A stretch of 49,631 nt of DNA from CAIVAT01 sp964387205 (lineage in GTDB: Bacteria; Bacteroidota; Bacteroidia; Bacteroidales; FEN-979): contig CAYLVY010000009.1 of assembly GCA_964387205.1 (NCBI GenBank), positions 1-49,631 of the forward strand, in the 5' to 3' direction. Below, piece by piece: positions 19,315 to 28,559 of this stretch; position 1 is the stretch's first letter, and every line of letters begins with the position of its first letter. Made by a program: the position numbers and the translations under genes. A model generated the notes under the pieces. It saw nothing but the letters and a program-made list of their open reading frames with translations. It did not search any database and was not told the DNA's origin.

Positions 19315-20793
19315 ATGACGCTATCCACCGAGAATATCCTCCTGGTTGGTTCCATCCTTTTGTTTATCTCGCTGATTGCCGGGAAAACATCCTACCGCAT
19401 CGGCGTTCCTGTATTGATTTTCTTTATCGGGATCGGCATGCTCGCCGGATCGGAGGGAATAGGCAAGATTCAGTTCGATAACCCTAAAACTGCCCAGTTT
19501 ATCGGTATCATCGCCCTCAATTTTATCCTTTTTTCAGGTGGGCTCGATACCGGCTGGCCTTCAGTCAGGCCGGTACTGTGGCATGGTGTCTCACTGTCAA
19601 CACTTGGTGTGCTGCTGACAGCCTCCCTGGTGGGTTTATTTGTCTGGGCAGTGACCGATTTTTCATTACTGGAAGGGTTGCTCCTGGGCTCTATAGTGTC
19701 ATCCACTGATTCGGCAGCAGTCTTTTCCATTCTGCGATCGAAAAGCCTTGCACTGAAGGGAAACCTGCGTTCGATTCTCGAGCTGGAGAGCGGTAGTAAC
19801 GATCCGATGGCTTATATACTGACGATCGGGTTTACCGGGCTGGTCATCCATCAGGATGCGGGGATATGGACGCTGGTACCCTTGTTTCTCAAGCAGTTGT
19901 TCCTTGGTGCCCTGGCTGGTTTTATTCTTGGCAGGGCCGGGATTTTGATCATCAATAAAATAAAACTTGATTATGAAGGGCTGTATATTGTATTGGTGAT
20001 CGCCATGATGCTTTTCGTGTTTTCCGTGACCGACTTTTTCGGCGGAAACGGCTTTCTGGCCATTTATCTTTTCGGTATTATCCTTGGAAATCATGATTTG
20101 ATCCATAAAAAAAAGATACTCAAATCGTTTGATAGTTTTGCCTGGCTTATGCAGATTGTCCTGTTTCTGACCCTTGGGTTGCTGGTCACACCCAGTAATA
20201 TTTTACCGGTAGTTGGTGTCGGCCTTATGATCTCTATATTCCTGATCATCATTGCCAGACCGGTAAGTGTTTGGATTTCATTGTTATGGTTTCATACACG
20301 GCCTCGGAACCGATGGTTTATCTCCTGGGTCGGGTTGCGGGGCGCCGTACCAATCGTTTTTGCCACGTACCCATTGATTGCCGGTGCAGACAAAGCCGAT
20401 ATGATCTTCAACATCGTGTTTTTCATCTCCCTGACATCGGTGATCATTCAGGGTACCACCCTGCCCGTCGTGGCCCGGTGGCTCGGGCTGATCCTGCCGG
20501 AAAAACTGAAACAGCGGACCGTGGTTGACCGGGAATTCACTGACACGATCAAATCACTGTTGACTGAGATCGTTGTCCCTCCCGATTGTTCAGTGGTGGG
20601 CAGACAAATCGTCCAGCTAGGTCTCCCCAATACCACCCTGATCTCATTCATTCAGCGAAATAATAAGTTTATTACCCCTACCGGAAGTACTGTCATCGAA
20701 CCAAACGACCGGTTATTTGTCCTCTCGGAGACCCCTGAGGCGCTCTCAGGTGTCTTTTCCTGTTTGCACCTCGGGCCTGCGGATGCCGGGTGA
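19315..20793 (+). CDS. CPA1 family potassium(sodium)/proton antiporter with RCK_C domain
   Basis: A 492-residue integral membrane protein with about 12 hydrophobic segments in the first 390 residues. Motifs of the NhaP2/CvrA branch are visible: FSGGLDTGW, SIVSSTDSAAVFSILRS and LELESGSNDPMAY, the last holding the ion-binding Asn-Asp pair, and WVGLRGAVPIVFA. A soluble C-terminal RCK_C/TrkA-C domain (about 405-485; IVVPPDCSVVGRQIVQLGL through NDRLFVLSE) follows and would sense a cytoplasmic ligand. Its job is cation/proton exchange for pH and potassium homeostasis. It is divergent from the rhaD-galK run and ends 63 bases before the beta-mannosidase gene, which has its own promoter-like motif, so a functional link to the glycosidases is not required. 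Confidence 0.92.
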   Translation: MTLSTENILLVGSILLFISLIAGKTSYRIGVPVLIFFIGIGMLAGSEGIGKIQFDNPKTAQFIGIIALNFILFSGGLDTGWPSVRPVLWHGVSLSTLGVLLTASLVGLFVWAVTDFSLLEGLLLGSIVSSTDSAAVFSILRSKSLALKGNLRSILELESGSNDPMAYILTIGFTGLVIHQDAGIWTLVPLFLKQLFLGALAGFILGRAGILIINKIKLDYEGLYIVLVIAMMLFVFSVTDFFGGNGFLAIYLFGIILGNHDLIHKKKILKSFDSFAWLMQIVLFLTLGLLVTPSNILPVVGVGLMISIFLIIIARPVSVWISLLWFHTRPRNRWFISWVGLRGAVPIVFATYPLIAGADKADMIFNIVFFISLTSVIIQGTTLPVVARWLGLILPEKLKQRTVVDREFTDTIKSLLTEIVVPPDCSVVGRQIVQLGLPNTTLISFIQRNNKFITPTGSTVIEPNDRLFVLSETPEALSGVFSCLHLGPADAG

Positions 20794-20838
20794 TATGGCG
20801 TGACGGGCAACACAGCCTTCTGAAAACCTGAATTTTGC

Positions 20839-20846
20839 TATCTTTG
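20839..20846 (+). promoter_or_regulatory. Candidate -7 promoter element for the GH2-GH92 genes
   Basis: TATCTTTG matches TAnnTTTG only 10 bases before ATG 20857, so the leader would be nearly absent; the in-frame ATG at 20863 would leave slightly more room. It probably drives beta-mannosidase, GH92 and perhaps the transporter. Confidence 0.55.
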
Positions 20847-20856
20847 CCAAAATTGT

Positions 20857-23388
20857 ATGCAGATGATATTACGGTCTCTTCTACTGTTCACGGTTTCTGT
20901 ATGTTGGATGATCCTGCCACTGATGTCCCAGGATGTAAATATTGTCGACCTGACGGGTGAATGGAAGTTCCGCCGGGCCGGAACCAAAGATTGGTTGCCT
21001 GCCAGGGTTCCCGGTGTGGTGCACCTGGATCTGCTCCGCAATAAGGCTATTCCAGATCCATACGATGGTGTCAATGAAGATAAATTACAGTGGATCAGTG
21101 ATGTGGGATGGGAATATATGAAGACTTTCTATTATGAAGAGGATAAATTTGCCTGGCGTCACATTGAGTTGGTTTGCAAAGGAATAGATACTTATGCCAA
21201 TGTTTACCTGAATGATTCCCTGATCCTGGTGACCAACAATATGTTTCGGGAGTATTACAGTGAGATCAAGCGGTTTTTGCATATTGGCCCCAATACGCTG
21301 AGGATACAGTTTCCTGCCGTGAAACCACATGTTCAGGGTGAATACCGGAAACTGCCCCACGAACTCCCCGGTGATGAAAAGGTTGTTGCCCGGAAAGCCG
21401 GATATCATTTCGGATGGGATTGGGGCCCAACCTATCTGACGAGCGGAATATGGCGTCCGATATATATCCGGGAATGGCAGGGGGTGAAATTCCTTGGGGT
21501 GCAGTTTATCCAGAAACAACTTACCGACACCCTGGCCACCATGGCTGCCCAGTTCACCATGTTTGCCGAACTGGATGATCCGGCAGAGATCCGTCTCTTC
21601 ATTGATACAACGGAGATATTGCGGCAGTCTGTCAACCTGGTACAGGGACCCAATGTGATCCGGGGTGATTTTGCCATTCCGAAACCTAAACGGTGGTGGC
21701 CATTTGGTATGGGCGAGCAGAATCTTTATAACTTCGGTTACGAGCTTTGGTTCAACAACCGTCTGGTTGGTAAAGGAACACAACGTATCGGACTGAGAAC
21801 CATCGAACTCGTGCAGGAACCCGACTCCCTCGGTAAATCGTTCTGGTTTTTAGTAAATGATAAACCCTTGTTTGCCAAAGGGGCTAATTACATTCCGCAG
21901 GACAACTTCCTTCCCAGGGTGACGGATGCCGATTACCGATCGCTTCTACAGGATGTCAGAAGCGCCAATATGAATATGTTAAGGGTTTGGGGAGGCGGGA
22001 TCTATGAGCATGATATTTTCTATGACCTGTGCGATGAATACGGAATTCTTGTATGGCAGGATTTCATGTTTGCCAATGCCATGTATCCCGGATCAGAAGA
22101 ATTTATCGACAACGCGAGAACGGAAGCCATTCAAAACATCGTCCGGTTACGGCATCATCCCTGTCTTGCACTCTGGTGCGGCAACAATGAGATCGATGAG
22201 GGATGGAAAAACTGGGGATGGCAAAAGCAATACAATATCTCCCCTGAGGATTCCGCGGAGATTTATCGCGACTACCGGATGCTTTTCACGGTAGTACTTC
22301 CTAACGCAGTAAAAAGATTTGATACGGCACGGGCCTATATTCCCACCTCTCCATTGCATGGCTGGGGTCGTCCGGAGAGCCTGACCGAAGGCGATTCACA
22401 CTATTGGGGTATCTGGTGGGGAGATGAAAACTTAACCGCATATAATCAGAAGGTTGGCAGGTTTATGTCGGAATTCGGTTTTCAGTCCTTTCCCGATATT
22501 TCCACAATAAAGAGTTTTACCCGTCCTGAAGACCGCAAACTGGGTTCTGCGGTCATGAAAGCGCATCAGAAACACGCCAGGGGATTTGAAATTATCGATA
22601 CCCATCTGCTGCGGGACTATAAAAAACCGAAGGATTTTGAATCGTATGTTTATGTGAGTCAACTACTTCAAGCCAGGGGTGTCATCGGTGCCATCGAAGC
22701 CCATCGTCGACATCAGCCCTATTGCATGGGTACCCTTTTCTGGCAGTTGAATGACTGTTGGCCCGTGGTTTCCTGGTCAGCCCGCGACAGCAAGGGGAAG
22801 AAGAAAGCCCTGTTTCACCACCTTCCGGAGGCCTATGACCTGTTGATGATCTCTCCGGTACTGGAAGAAGGAAGGGTTAAGGTTTTTATTGCCAATGACG
22901 ACTGGCGGCCCCATGGAGGGTTAATGACCGTTAAACTGATTGATTTTGATGGAAATATGTATTCAGATGAGGGGTTTAACGTTGAAATTCCGGGAAATAG
23001 TTCCTTTGTCTATTATGATACCCTTCAGACAGCTTTGCTGAAAAACCTTGATACTTCAGGGGTTTTCCTGCTGGTCACTTACAAGGGCCATATGTCGGGG
23101 ATTCAGATCAGGAACCTTCTCTATTTTACATCCCCACGTCATTTGAACCTGCCTGTTCCTGCTGTCGTTAAAACGGTAACATCGCATCCTTCCGGATACA
23201 AAATAACCCTGTTCAGTGAAAAACTGGTAAAAAACCTTTGGCTCTCCTCTGCACAGGAAGGAGATTTTTCGGTGAATTATTTTGATCTCCTTCCCAATGA
23301 ATCCAAAGAGGTCATATTTAAAACTGAAAAGACCGACCCGAAAATGTCGGATAAGATCCTGATCCGCAGCCTGGTTGATTCCTATTAA
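20857..23388 (+). CDS. GH2 family beta-mannosidase, exported
   Basis: Retaining beta-mannosidase removing terminal beta-linked mannose, for example from N-glycan cores or mannan fragments. 843 residues with a signal peptide (about 1-24). The N-terminal sugar-binding sandwich includes LTGEWKFRRAG and the family motif AGYHFGWDWGP (about 181-191); the Ig-like domain follows, then the barrel. The acid/base is Glu445 in WCGNNEIDEGW and the nucleophile is Glu539 in MSEFGFQSFP, both typical of beta-mannosidases rather than beta-galactosidases. Start ATG 20857 (MQMIL) or 20863 cannot be separated. The GH92 gene begins 5 bases after the stop, so these form an operon for mannose-rich glycans. Confidence 0.95.
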   Translation: MQMILRSLLLFTVSVCWMILPLMSQDVNIVDLTGEWKFRRAGTKDWLPARVPGVVHLDLLRNKAIPDPYDGVNEDKLQWISDVGWEYMKTFYYEEDKFAWRHIELVCKGIDTYANVYLNDSLILVTNNMFREYYSEIKRFLHIGPNTLRIQFPAVKPHVQGEYRKLPHELPGDEKVVARKAGYHFGWDWGPTYLTSGIWRPIYIREWQGVKFLGVQFIQKQLTDTLATMAAQFTMFAELDDPAEIRLFIDTTEILRQSVNLVQGPNVIRGDFAIPKPKRWWPFGMGEQNLYNFGYELWFNNRLVGKGTQRIGLRTIELVQEPDSLGKSFWFLVNDKPLFAKGANYIPQDNFLPRVTDADYRSLLQDVRSANMNMLRVWGGGIYEHDIFYDLCDEYGILVWQDFMFANAMYPGSEEFIDNARTEAIQNIVRLRHHPCLALWCGNNEIDEGWKNWGWQKQYNISPEDSAEIYRDYRMLFTVVLPNAVKRFDTARAYIPTSPLHGWGRPESLTEGDSHYWGIWWGDENLTAYNQKVGRFMSEFGFQSFPDISTIKSFTRPEDRKLGSAVMKAHQKHARGFEIIDTHLLRDYKKPKDFESYVYVSQLLQARGVIGAIEAHRRHQPYCMGTLFWQLNDCWPVVSWSARDSKGKKKALFHHLPEAYDLLMISPVLEEGRVKVFIANDDWRPHGGLMTVKLIDFDGNMYSDEGFNVEIPGNSSFVYYDTLQTALLKNLDTSGVFLLVTYKGHMSGIQIRNLLYFTSPRHLNLPVPAVVKTVTSHPSGYKITLFSEKLVKNLWLSSAQEGDFSVNYFDLLPNESKEVIFKTEKTDPKMSDKILIRSLVDSY

Positions 23389-23393
23389 AAAAC

Positions 23394-26366
23394 ATGTACA
23401 TGAACACCTTTCTTTCTCGTGTCCTGACAGGAATCCTCGGATTTCCGGTGATGGGTTGTTTGCTCCTTATCCCCGCCGTGCATGCCCAACAGTCGCCGGC
23501 CGATCTTCAGACCAATCTGGTTAATCCTTTCATTGGCACCGGAGGTCATGGTCATACTTATCCCGGGGCTACAGTGCCGTTCGGTATGGTGCAACTGAGC
23601 CCCGATACCCGCCTGGACGGCTGGGATGGATGTTCGGCTTATCATGGCACAGATAGCATCGTTTACGGTTTCAGCCATACCCACCTCAGCGGGACCGGCT
23701 GTTCCGATTACGGAGATATCCTGCTTATGCCATTTGTCGGGCAACGTAAGTTGACCGGTGAACCTTTCGCTCAGCCATTCCGGAAGGTGGATGAAGTAGC
23801 TCAGCCAGGATACTACCGGGTGGCATTGCCACAGGAGGATATTTCGGTGGAGTTGACTGCCTCCCTGAGATGCGGATTTCATCAATACACCTATAATACT
23901 GAAAAAGAAGTTGGTGTATATCTTGACCTGAAGCATAGGGATAAGGTACTGGAATCAGGAATTAAGGTGGTCGGAACGGATGAAATTGAAGGATTCAGGA
24001 TTTCCAAAGCCTGGGCTGAAAAACAGATGGTATATTTTGTGATGAAGTTTTCGGAGCCTTTTACCGGATGGAACATTAGCCGGCAGGGGGAAGTAGTAAC
24101 CAATCTCAGGGAAGCCGCCGGAGATGACCTGCGTGGTACTTTCAGTTTTCAGGGGGCACCGGGTAAGAAAATCCTGATCAAAGTGGGCATTTCTGCAGTC
24201 AGTATTGAGGGTGCCAGGCTGAACCTCATGTCAGGTATTCCGGATTGGGATTTTGACGGGATCAGGGAGAAGGCCCGGCAATTATGGGAGAGTGAACTGG
24301 GCAGGATCAGTGTGAAAGGAGGTACCCATGATCAACAGGTTATATTCAATACAGCGCTGTACCATACGATGTTACAGCCGAATATTTATAGTGATGCTGA
24401 TGGTAAATACCGTGGCCGCGACCTTCAGGTTCACAGGGCCGACAGCTTTGATTATTACACGGTGTTTTCGCTTTGGGATACATACCGGGCAGCCCATCCA
24501 CTTTACACCATTATCGACCGCAAACGAACCGCCGATTTCATCCGTACTTTCCTCCGGCAATATAAAGAGGGAGGTATGTTGCCAGTCTGGGAACTATCAG
24601 GGAATGAGACCGGCTGTATGATTGGATATCATGCTGTTCCGGTAATTGCAGATGCCTGGCTGAAAGGAATACGCGGTTATGATGGTGATCTTGCCCTGGA
24701 AGCCATGAAACACAGCGCCAACCAGGATCATCTGGGATTAAAATATTATAAATCAAAAGGCTATATACCGGCAGATAAAGAAGGGGAATCGGTATCCAAA
24801 ACTCTGGAGTACGCTTTTGACGACTGGTGTATTGCCATGATGGCCAAATCATTGGGTCGCCAGGAAGACTATAAGACCTTTATCCGCAGGGCACAGAATT
24901 ATAAAAACGTCTATGACCGAATCACAAGATTCATGCGGGCAAAATCCAACGAAACTTGGTTTTCACCGTTTGATCCGGCTGAAGTCAACTTTAACTACAC
25001 TGAGGCAAATGCCTGGCAATATAGTTTTTATGTTCCTCAGGATGTCAATGGACTGATCATGATGATGGGTGGTCGGGAAGAGTTTACCAACCATTTGGAT
25101 AACCTCTTCAGCGCTGATTCCAAAACAACCGGCAGGGACCAGGCTGATATAACCGGTTTGATTGGTCAATACGCCCACGGGAACGAACCAAGCCATCATA
25201 TGGCCTATTTGTATAACTTCTCCGGTTCACCATGGAAAACACAGGAACTTGTCCACCGGATCTGCAGGGATTTTTATAAGAATACTCCCGATGGTTTGAT
25301 AGGCAACGAGGATTGTGGTCAGATGTCGGCATGGTACATCTTCAGCGCTCTTGGATTCTATCCCGTCAATCCGGCATCAGGAATATACATCCTTGGAACA
25401 CCGGTTTTCCCCGAGGCCACTATATCATTAGAAAACGGTAAGAAATTCATTGTCAGGGCCAATAACGTGAGTGACGTTAACTATTACATTCAGTCCGTAT
25501 CCTTGAATGGCAAACCAGTGGTACGCTCTTATATCACCCATGACGAGATCATGCAGGGAGGGCTACTGGTGTTCAACATGGGTCACGAGCCTAACAAAGC
25601 ATGGGGAACCAACCTGACATCAATGCCGGAATCCTATATCAGGGATTATCCCATCACACCGGTTCCGGCCTTCTTCCAGGGCGACCATACTTTTATGGAT
25701 TCCACTGTAGCAGCGATGGTTACCGCCATACCAGGTATGAATATCCATTATGGGTTCAATAGTGAAGTCCCAAAGCAACGGTCGGATCCCTACCGGAAAC
25801 CATTTTTGTTGCGAAAATCGACGACCATCAGGGCATTTGCAATAGGACAGGAATCGCCGGCCAGTCAGATGATAGAAGCCAGTTTTATCCGGATTCCGAA
25901 AAACCGGCGGATTACTATACATACACAATATGCCAACCAATATTCTGCAGGAGGAGATCTTGCCCTGATCGATTTTAAAAGGGGAGGAGAGAACTTCAGG
26001 ACAGGAAGCTGGCAGGGCTATGAAGGAAATGATATTGAAGTTTTGGTAGACCTTGGAACTCTCCAGCCATTGAAAAAGATATCGTTAGGTTGTCTTCAGG
26101 ATCAGAATTCATGGATCTTTATGCCAGTTGAAGTGACGGTATACTTTTCGGATGACAACCAGTTTTTTCGTCACATAGCCACCCTTTCAAATCCAGTGGA
26201 TGAGAAAGAACCCGGAAGTGTCGTTCACGAATTTACTGCCTCTTTCGGGGTGCAGAATGCCCGTTATATCAAAGTGCATGCCCGCAACCGGGGCATTTGT
26301 CCTGAATGGCACCTTGGTGCAGGGGGCAAAGCCTGGATATTCGCGGATGAAATCACGATTGAATGA
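23394..26366 (+). CDS. GH92 alpha-mannosidase with C-terminal binding domains, exported
   Basis: Calcium-dependent inverting alpha-mannosidase of family GH92, usually exo-acting on alpha-1,2-, 1,3- or 1,6-mannose. 990 residues with a signal peptide ending near HAQ. The N-terminal beta domain starts with NPFIGTGGHGHTYPGA, and the (alpha/alpha)6 domain holds YTEANAWQYSFYVPQD (candidate acid Glu537), GNEPSHHMAYLY and GNEDCGQMSAWY (candidate base around Asp640). Canonical GH92 ends near 750; about 240 extra residues follow, first a chitobiase-C-like beta domain (about 755-875), then an F5/8-type-C-like carbohydrate-binding domain ending KAWIFADEITIE. Linkage specificity cannot be read from sequence. 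It is 5 bases downstream of the beta-mannosidase and 27 bases before an EamA transporter. Confidence 0.95.
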   Translation: MYMNTFLSRVLTGILGFPVMGCLLLIPAVHAQQSPADLQTNLVNPFIGTGGHGHTYPGATVPFGMVQLSPDTRLDGWDGCSAYHGTDSIVYGFSHTHLSGTGCSDYGDILLMPFVGQRKLTGEPFAQPFRKVDEVAQPGYYRVALPQEDISVELTASLRCGFHQYTYNTEKEVGVYLDLKHRDKVLESGIKVVGTDEIEGFRISKAWAEKQMVYFVMKFSEPFTGWNISRQGEVVTNLREAAGDDLRGTFSFQGAPGKKILIKVGISAVSIEGARLNLMSGIPDWDFDGIREKARQLWESELGRISVKGGTHDQQVIFNTALYHTMLQPNIYSDADGKYRGRDLQVHRADSFDYYTVFSLWDTYRAAHPLYTIIDRKRTADFIRTFLRQYKEGGMLPVWELSGNETGCMIGYHAVPVIADAWLKGIRGYDGDLALEAMKHSANQDHLGLKYYKSKGYIPADKEGESVSKTLEYAFDDWCIAMMAKSLGRQEDYKTFIRRAQNYKNVYDRITRFMRAKSNETWFSPFDPAEVNFNYTEANAWQYSFYVPQDVNGLIMMMGGREEFTNHLDNLFSADSKTTGRDQADITGLIGQYAHGNEPSHHMAYLYNFSGSPWKTQELVHRICRDFYKNTPDGLIGNEDCGQMSAWYIFSALGFYPVNPASGIYILGTPVFPEATISLENGKKFIVRANNVSDVNYYIQSVSLNGKPVVRSYITHDEIMQGGLLVFNMGHEPNKAWGTNLTSMPESYIRDYPITPVPAFFQGDHTFMDSTVAAMVTAIPGMNIHYGFNSEVPKQRSDPYRKPFLLRKSTTIRAFAIGQESPASQMIEASFIRIPKNRRITIHTQYANQYSAGGDLALIDFKRGGENFRTGSWQGYEGNDIEVLVDLGTLQPLKKISLGCLQDQNSWIFMPVEVTVYFSDDNQFFRHIATLSNPVDEKEPGSVVHEFTASFGVQNARYIKVHARNRGICPEWHLGAGGKAWIFADEITIE

Positions 26367-26393
26367 TCTGACTGATTATTTTAATCCATCCTG

Positions 26394-27287
26394 ATGAAGC
26401 ATTCCGCCTTGTCTTCGGACCTTATTTTGTTACTGGCTGCCGTGATCTGGGGTTTTGCCTTCGTTGCCCAACGGGTTGGAATGGATTATGTGGGCCCATT
26501 CACTTATAATGGGGTTCGGTTCACGCTGGGGGCACTGGTGCTCGTTCCCTTTCTTTATCGGCGAGTAATCAGTGGCAGGAAACTCATCTGCCTTTCAGCA
26601 GGTCATTCACGCGGAAAATTACTGGCAGGTTCGGTGCTAACAGGCTTGCTTCTGTTTGGTGGTGTTTCTTTTCAGCAATTGGGTCTTCAGACCACCACTG
26701 CAGGGAAGGCAGGATTCATCACTGGCCTTTATGTGGTACTGGTGCCGGTGGCCGGTCTCTTTTTCGGTCAGCGCTCCAATGTTTTTCTATGGATTGGGGC
26801 CGGCCTATCCGTGATTGGCCTCTATCTGCTTTCGATGACAGAGGGATTTCACCTGGACGAGGGTGATCGCCTGGTATTATGGTGTGCCGTATTGTTTACT
26901 TTCCATGTACTCATGATCGCCTGGCTATCTCCATTAATGGACTCCTTCTTGCTGGCCATCATCCAGTTCTTCATCACAGCGTTGCTCAATTTGGTCATCG
27001 CTGCTGCATTTGAACCAGTAACCATCAGTTCGATATGGGCAGCATGGCTGCCTATTGCTTATGGCGGGGTTCTTTCAGTGGGGGTTGCGTATACGCTACA
27101 GGTAGTGGCCCAGCAGACTGCACATCCGGCGTATGCATCGATTATTTTAAGCCTGGAAGCAGTTTTTGCCGTATTGGGAGGCTGGCTCATCCTTCATGAA
27201 ACCATGACCCTGAGGATGTTTGCCGGATGTTGTCTGATGCTCACCGGAATGATTATCGTGCAGCGTAAACAGGCTAAAAGAATCTGA
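26394..27287 (+). CDS. EamA/DMT family transporter
   Basis: A 297-residue membrane protein of the drug/metabolite transporter superfamily with about ten hydrophobic helices arranged as two EamA repeats (about 8-145 and 155-290). Typical features include LLAAVIWGFAFVAQRVGM in helix 1, TTAGKAGFITGLYVVLVP in the first repeat and ASIILSLEAVFAVLGGWL in the second. Substrates of the family range from amino acids and metabolites to sugars, and none can be assigned here. It begins 27 bases after the GH92 stop on the same strand, so it may be co-transcribed. It ends 11 bases from the convergent M23 peptidase gene. Confidence 0.9.
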   Translation: MKHSALSSDLILLLAAVIWGFAFVAQRVGMDYVGPFTYNGVRFTLGALVLVPFLYRRVISGRKLICLSAGHSRGKLLAGSVLTGLLLFGGVSFQQLGLQTTTAGKAGFITGLYVVLVPVAGLFFGQRSNVFLWIGAGLSVIGLYLLSMTEGFHLDEGDRLVLWCAVLFTFHVLMIAWLSPLMDSFLLAIIQFFITALLNLVIAAAFEPVTISSIWAAWLPIAYGGVLSVGVAYTLQVVAQQTAHPAYASIILSLEAVFAVLGGWLILHETMTLRMFAGCCLMLTGMIIVQRKQAKRI

Positions 27288-27298
27288 TTCAAAGGAAA

Positions 27299-28522
27299 TC
27301 ATGTTTTCCGGAGGGTCGAATCCATTTTCAATACCAACATGCGGAATTTTTCCAGACCCGCAGGATCGACCGGTTTGGCTGGCGGGGATTCAAGCCGCAA
27401 CGGATCAGTCGGCGCTCCGTTTTTATAAACCCTGAAATCAAGATGGGGGCCTGTGGATAGTCCGGTGGACCCGACATACCCGATCACCTGTCCCTGCGAA
27501 ACATTCACTCCCGGTTTTATCCCTTTGGCATAACCTGAAAGGTGGGCATACGTTGTGGTGTAAACAGAATTATGCCGGATGCTGATGAATTTACCATAAC
27601 CACCTTTATACTTGACTTCCAGTACCCTGCCGTTTCCGAGGGCAACTACCGGTGTGCCCTTGGGAGCAGAATAATCCACTCCGAAATGGGGCCTGGCAAT
27701 TCTAAGGATAGGATGCATTCGGGATTTTGAAAAACGGGAACTGATCCTCGAAAACTTCAATGGTGCCTTCAGAAATGCGCGCTGCAAACTCTGTCCGCTC
27801 TCATCGAAATAGTCGCCCTTGCCTTCCTGGTCGAAACGATAGGCATAAAAGTCCTTCCCGTTATGTTTAAACCGGCCGGCAAGGATCTTGTCAACACGGA
27901 TTATCTTCTCTTCCACCGACACCTCTTCATAGATTACCGTGAAACTATCCCCTTTTTGCAGTCCGTAAAAATCTATAGTCCATGCATATACATCCGATAA
28001 TGCCAGAGCGAGCCCCACATCCAGGTTATTCTCCACAAAACAGTTCCACAAGGATGAGGTAATGGTTCCGGAATCCGTTTTGATGGTATAGGTCACTTTC
28101 TTTTTATCAGAATAAACCCTGACAGAATCGGTGAAATCGTAAACTATGAAATCAATGGGGTTAATTTCGTAGATAAAATACCGGGTTTGCTTTAGAGAGT
28201 CACTGGTGACGATCCACGCTATCCGGTTTCCGGTCTTGATCTTCCTGACATCGAAGGTTTCACGGGTTGTTTTTGCTATCCGGTCGATGATGGCGGGTGA
28301 AACATGCCCCGAAAGGATGGTGGAGAGATTCTGGTTCGCCTGAACGGTTCCCGTAATTACCTCCATTCCATGAAGTGGAATATGATAGGCAACAGACACC
28401 GGAGGCGGAGGCGGCGGAAGAACCAGGCTTTCGGTTTTCCGGAAAAACCTGATCCCGAAAATAACGGCAAGAATGAGCAGGATTATTCCGGCGGGTATCA
28501 GGATTTTTTTCCTTATTCTCAT
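27299..28522 (-). CDS. M23 family peptidase with Asp in place of a zinc-ligand His
   Basis: Predicted cell-wall endopeptidase, anchored by an N-terminal transmembrane segment (about 8-26) and followed by a Pro-rich stretch (residues 36-41 are all Pro). A LysM/OapA-like region (about 55-250) resembles MepM-type proteins. The LytM domain covers about 255-385: HFGVD (His279, Asp283), YAHL (His327) and GPHLDFRVY. In the canonical HxH motif the second His binds zinc; here it is Asp362. The HLDFR form recurs in Bacteroidota M23 proteins and may still bind metal, so loss of activity should not be assumed. It follows the metallophosphoesterase gene by 37 bases on the same strand. Confidence 0.9.
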   Translation of the reverse strand: MRIRKKILIPAGIILLILAVIFGIRFFRKTESLVLPPPPPPVSVAYHIPLHGMEVITGTVQANQNLSTILSGHVSPAIIDRIAKTTRETFDVRKIKTGNRIAWIVTSDSLKQTRYFIYEINPIDFIVYDFTDSVRVYSDKKKVTYTIKTDSGTITSSLWNCFVENNLDVGLALALSDVYAWTIDFYGLQKGDSFTVIYEEVSVEEKIIRVDKILAGRFKHNGKDFYAYRFDQEGKGDYFDESGQSLQRAFLKAPLKFSRISSRFSKSRMHPILRIARPHFGVDYSAPKGTPVVALGNGRVLEVKYKGGYGKFISIRHNSVYTTTYAHLSGYAKGIKPGVNVSQGQVIGYVGSTGLSTGPHLDFRVYKNGAPTDPLRLESPPAKPVDPAGLEKFRMLVLKMDSTLRKT

Positions 28523-28559
28523 GAAATTAAAAAGTTATATTACAATGATTTTATACTTA

